A DNA stretch of 7,167 nt from Actinomycetales bacterium (lineage in GTDB: Bacteria > Actinomycetota > Actinomycetes > Actinomycetales > Actinomycetaceae), in contig JAAZBW010000176.1 of NCBI GenBank assembly GCA_012513625.1, positions 1 to 7,167 on the forward strand. The letters are read 5' to 3'. The translations under genes and the position numbers were made by a program. The first letter of the stretch is position 1; each line of letters starts with the position of its first letter. Shown here piece by piece: positions 5,795-7,167 of the stretch. The notes beneath the pieces are model-generated. The model searched no databases. It was not told the origin of the DNA and saw nothing but the letters and a program-made list of their open reading frames with translations.

Positions 5795-5813
5795 ACCGGC
5801 TTGTGGTGCCGGT
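5795..5813 (-). repeat. Short inverted repeat before dctQ
   Basis: ACCGGC (5795-5800) and GCCGGT (5808-5813) form a 6-bp stem with a 7-nt loop, between the larger hairpin at 5823-5852 and the dctQ ribosome site. It may stack on the larger hairpin or affect dctQ translation; function is not shown by sequence. Confidence 0.4.
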
Positions 5814-5822
5814 GGGTCCGAT

Positions 5823-5852
5823 GGGGGAGCGCCCTGGAGTGGGCGCTCCCCC
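5823..5852 (-). promoter_or_regulatory. Strong hairpin between dctP and dctQ
   Basis: GGGGGAGCGCCC (5823-5834) and GGGCGCTCCCCC (5841-5852) form a perfect 12-bp stem with a 6-nt loop (TGGAGT). It begins 12 bp after the dctP stop. No T-run follows on the minus strand. In binding-protein transporter operons such intercistronic hairpins often stop part of the transcripts or protect the upstream message, giving more binding protein than membrane subunits; that role is inferred here. Confidence 0.75.
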
Positions 5853-5864
5853 TAGGGGGTGGGA

Positions 5865-7022
5865 TCAGCCGTTCCCGGAGAGGAAGCGGTCGACGCATGC
5901 GGCGACCGGGTCCTGCACGAGGTCGGGAGCGGAGGAGAGTGTGGCGAGCTTGGCCTGGTACTCCTCCAGGTACTGCTCGGCGTTCACAAGACCGTCAGTG
6001 GTGGCCTGCTTGACCCACTGCTCGACCATCTGGTTGCCAACGAGGTCCTTCCACTCGTCGGTGGCGGACTGCTCCCAGCGGTCGAAGCGCTCGGTGCCGG
6101 AGAATCCGAGCAGCTCGTCGCACTGACGGCCGGCGCCCTCGTTGAACCTGACGATGCCCTCGCCCGTGTTGAAGTCCGCGCGGACCTCGTCGAACAGGGT
6201 CTTCAGGTCTTCGGGCATCGAGTCGTAGGCGTCCTGGTTCACCCACATGGAGAACACCGTGTAGTGGCCGAATCCGGGGTCGGTCCAGTAGGGCAGGAGC
6301 TCCATGAGGCCGTAGTCCACGGGGCCGTCGAACGTCCAGGCCACGCCGTCGGCGAGACGGTTCTGGATGCCCTCGTAGCTCTCGGCAGCCGAGAGGGAGA
6401 CGATGTTGGCGCCGGCGAGCTGGAAGGCCTGCTGCGTGTACGGGCCGATCGCGCGGAGGCGGAAGCCCTCCAGATCGCTGATGTCCGTCAACTGGTCGTT
6501 GCTTCCCATGATGAGGCGACCGACCGGCCACGCGCCCACGAACTCGAGGCCGTTCTTCTCCCAGACAGCCTGGGCGTCCTCGTTCTCCATGTACATCTCG
6601 TACAGGGCCTGCATCACGGCCGAGGAGTTGTCCGCCATGAACGGCAGGGACACCACCGTCTGGGTGGGGAAGAGTGCCGGGGTGTAGTCCGTGATGGTCA
6701 CGCCAATGTCCGCGCGCCCGTCACGCACGCACTCCGCGATCTCGGGTCCGGGGCAGATCTCCTCCGGATTGGTGACGTCCACGGTCAGACGGCCTTCGGA
6801 ACGCGCCTCGAGCTCGTCGAAGAACCACATGGTCACGGGATGGTGGGGGGTGCTGGTCTGCACCATGGTGGCGAGGTTGAGGGTGAAGGACTCGCCCTCG
6901 GCGACGCTCCCGTCGCCATCGGTGCTGCTGCCGTTGCCGCCGCCTCCGCAGGCGGCGAGGGCGAGCGCTCCGATGGCTGCGAACGCCATCGCGGCCGAGC
7001 GCTTGCTGAAACGCTGGAACAT
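5865..7022 (-). CDS. dctP: TRAP transporter solute-binding lipoprotein
   Basis: The 385-residue protein captures the solute outside the membrane and delivers it to DctQ-DctM. The N-terminus has the basic stretch FQRFSKR, a hydrophobic core and lipobox LAAC with C25 as the lipid-bearing cysteine, then a Gly/Ser/Asp linker (26-42). The mature part follows the DctP family: LNLATMVQTSTPHHPVTMWF (48-67), GRADIGVTIT (102-111), LPFM (126-129) and DLEGFRLRAIG (183-193). R190 matches the conserved arginine that clamps a substrate carboxylate, so the ligand is probably a carboxylate; which one is not evident. Four more cysteines (C90, C98, C301, C376) could make two disulfides. ATG 7022 is chosen over the frame reaching 7145 because AAGGAG (7027-7032) precedes it and the signal peptide starts there. 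It is the first transporter gene, 85 bp after the unidentified gene end. Confidence 0.95.
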   Translation of the reverse strand: MFQRFSKRSAAMAFAAIGALALAACGGGGNGSSTDGDGSVAEGESFTLNLATMVQTSTPHHPVTMWFFDELEARSEGRLTVDVTNPEEICPGPEIAECVRDGRADIGVTITDYTPALFPTQTVVSLPFMADNSSAVMQALYEMYMENEDAQAVWEKNGLEFVGAWPVGRLIMGSNDQLTDISDLEGFRLRAIGPYTQQAFQLAGANIVSLSAAESYEGIQNRLADGVAWTFDGPVDYGLMELLPYWTDPGFGHYTVFSMWVNQDAYDSMPEDLKTLFDEVRADFNTGEGIVRFNEGAGRQCDELLGFSGTERFDRWEQSATDEWKDLVGNQMVEQWVKQATTDGLVNAEQYLEEYQAKLATLSSAPDLVQDPVAACVDRFLSGNG

Positions 7023-7107
7023 GATTCTCCTTCTGGTGTTCGGCTCCATCGTCGGAGCTGATGCGGTGGGTGCCGGGGTGCACCCTTTGGGGGATGAACG
7101 TTGTGGA
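7023..7107 (-). promoter_or_regulatory. dctP upstream region with ribosome site and small hairpins
   Basis: AAGGAG (7027-7032) four bases before ATG 7022 is the best ribosome site in the window and suits a highly made binding protein. Two short inverted repeats lie upstream: GCTCC/GGAGC (7043-7047 and 7054-7058) and GGGTGC/GCACCC (7068-7073 and 7080-7085). The second could end the preceding transcript but has no T-run. I see no convincing -10/-35 pair and no copy of the TTTGG/CCAA palindrome, so dctP may be co-transcribed with the gene before it. Confidence 0.45.
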
Positions 7108-7167
7108 TCAGACCTGGTTGCCGAGCTTGAAGCCCTGCTCGGCATCGCCCTTGCGGGTGTAGGAGAA
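7108..7167 (-). CDS. C-terminal end of an unidentified protein (cut by window edge)
   Basis: The minus strand enters from the edge and reads FSYTRKGDAEQGFKLGNQV followed by TGA (7108-7110). I do not recognise the family from these 19 residues. Support for coding: 18 of 19 codons end in G or C, matching the neighbours, and a same-direction gene 85 bp before dctP fits operon layout. It may encode an enzyme for the transported solute, but this cannot be judged here. Confidence 0.5.
   Translation of the reverse strand, partial: FSYTRKGDAEQGFKLGNQV

Noticed and set aside
5823..5852. Classical intrinsic terminator separating dctP from dctQM
   Set aside because: The stem is strong but no T-run follows, and dctQ has no visible promoter of its own, so a complete stop is unlikely.
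5859..7061. 400-codon open frame on the plus strand opposite dctP
   Set aside because: It is the antisense shadow of a clearly recognised gene; its translation is rich in Gly, Val, His and Glu with no recognisable motif, as expected in high-GC DNA.

Overview
The window is high-GC DNA with strong G/C bias at third codon positions. It is most consistent with an actinobacterium, and the N-terminal sequence of the partial valyl-tRNA synthetase suggests the Micrococcales; this taxonomic reading is inference. Eight protein genes and one unidentified gene end fill nearly all of it. The RNA-level structures I can support are short hairpins near gene ends and gene junctions.

Left part (1-2872). The start of valS (minus strand, cut by the window edge) diverges from nagB, glucosamine-6-phosphate deaminase. 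nagB converges on proC, pyrroline-5-carboxylate reductase. The 108-bp gap between nagB and proC holds a degenerate 8-bp G-rich tandem repeat and a GC-rich foldback. proC and a YdfG-like short-chain dehydrogenase/reductase (SDR) diverge from a gap of only 53 bp. Both start codons sit 6-7 nt after a -10-like hexamer with no good Shine-Dalgarno sequence, so both genes may give leaderless mRNAs.

Right part (2869-7167). Reading right to left on the minus strand are the last 19 codons of an unidentified gene, then a complete TRAP (tripartite ATP-independent periplasmic) transporter: dctP (lipoprotein binding protein), dctQ (small membrane subunit) and dctM (large membrane subunit). A hairpin follows dctM, then comes a GntR/FCD-family regulator gene. 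A 12-bp perfect hairpin lies between dctP and dctQ and probably sets the ratio of binding protein to membrane subunits. dctQ and dctM overlap by ATGA. The regulator gene has an imperfect TTTGG/CCAA palindrome across its own -10 region, resembling the TTGGTATACCAA-type operators of FCD regulators, so autoregulation is likely. Its stop codon overlaps the stop of the convergent SDR gene through one shared CTAG.

Together the right part looks like a carboxylate uptake locus: TRAP importer, a local regulator that would sense the substrate or a metabolite, and possibly enzymes at its edges (the SDR and the unidentified upstream gene). The ligand cannot be read from the sequence. The conserved arginine of the binding protein argues for a carboxylate. 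The most unusual feature is an acidic, Leu-patterned insertion of about 65 residues in the central loop of DctM, encoded by codon-phased GAGCTC repeats, together with an acidic C-terminal tail on DctQ. I found no CRISPR array, insertion sequence, tRNA or rRNA gene, phage gene or defence system, and no convincing evidence of an entirely new system.
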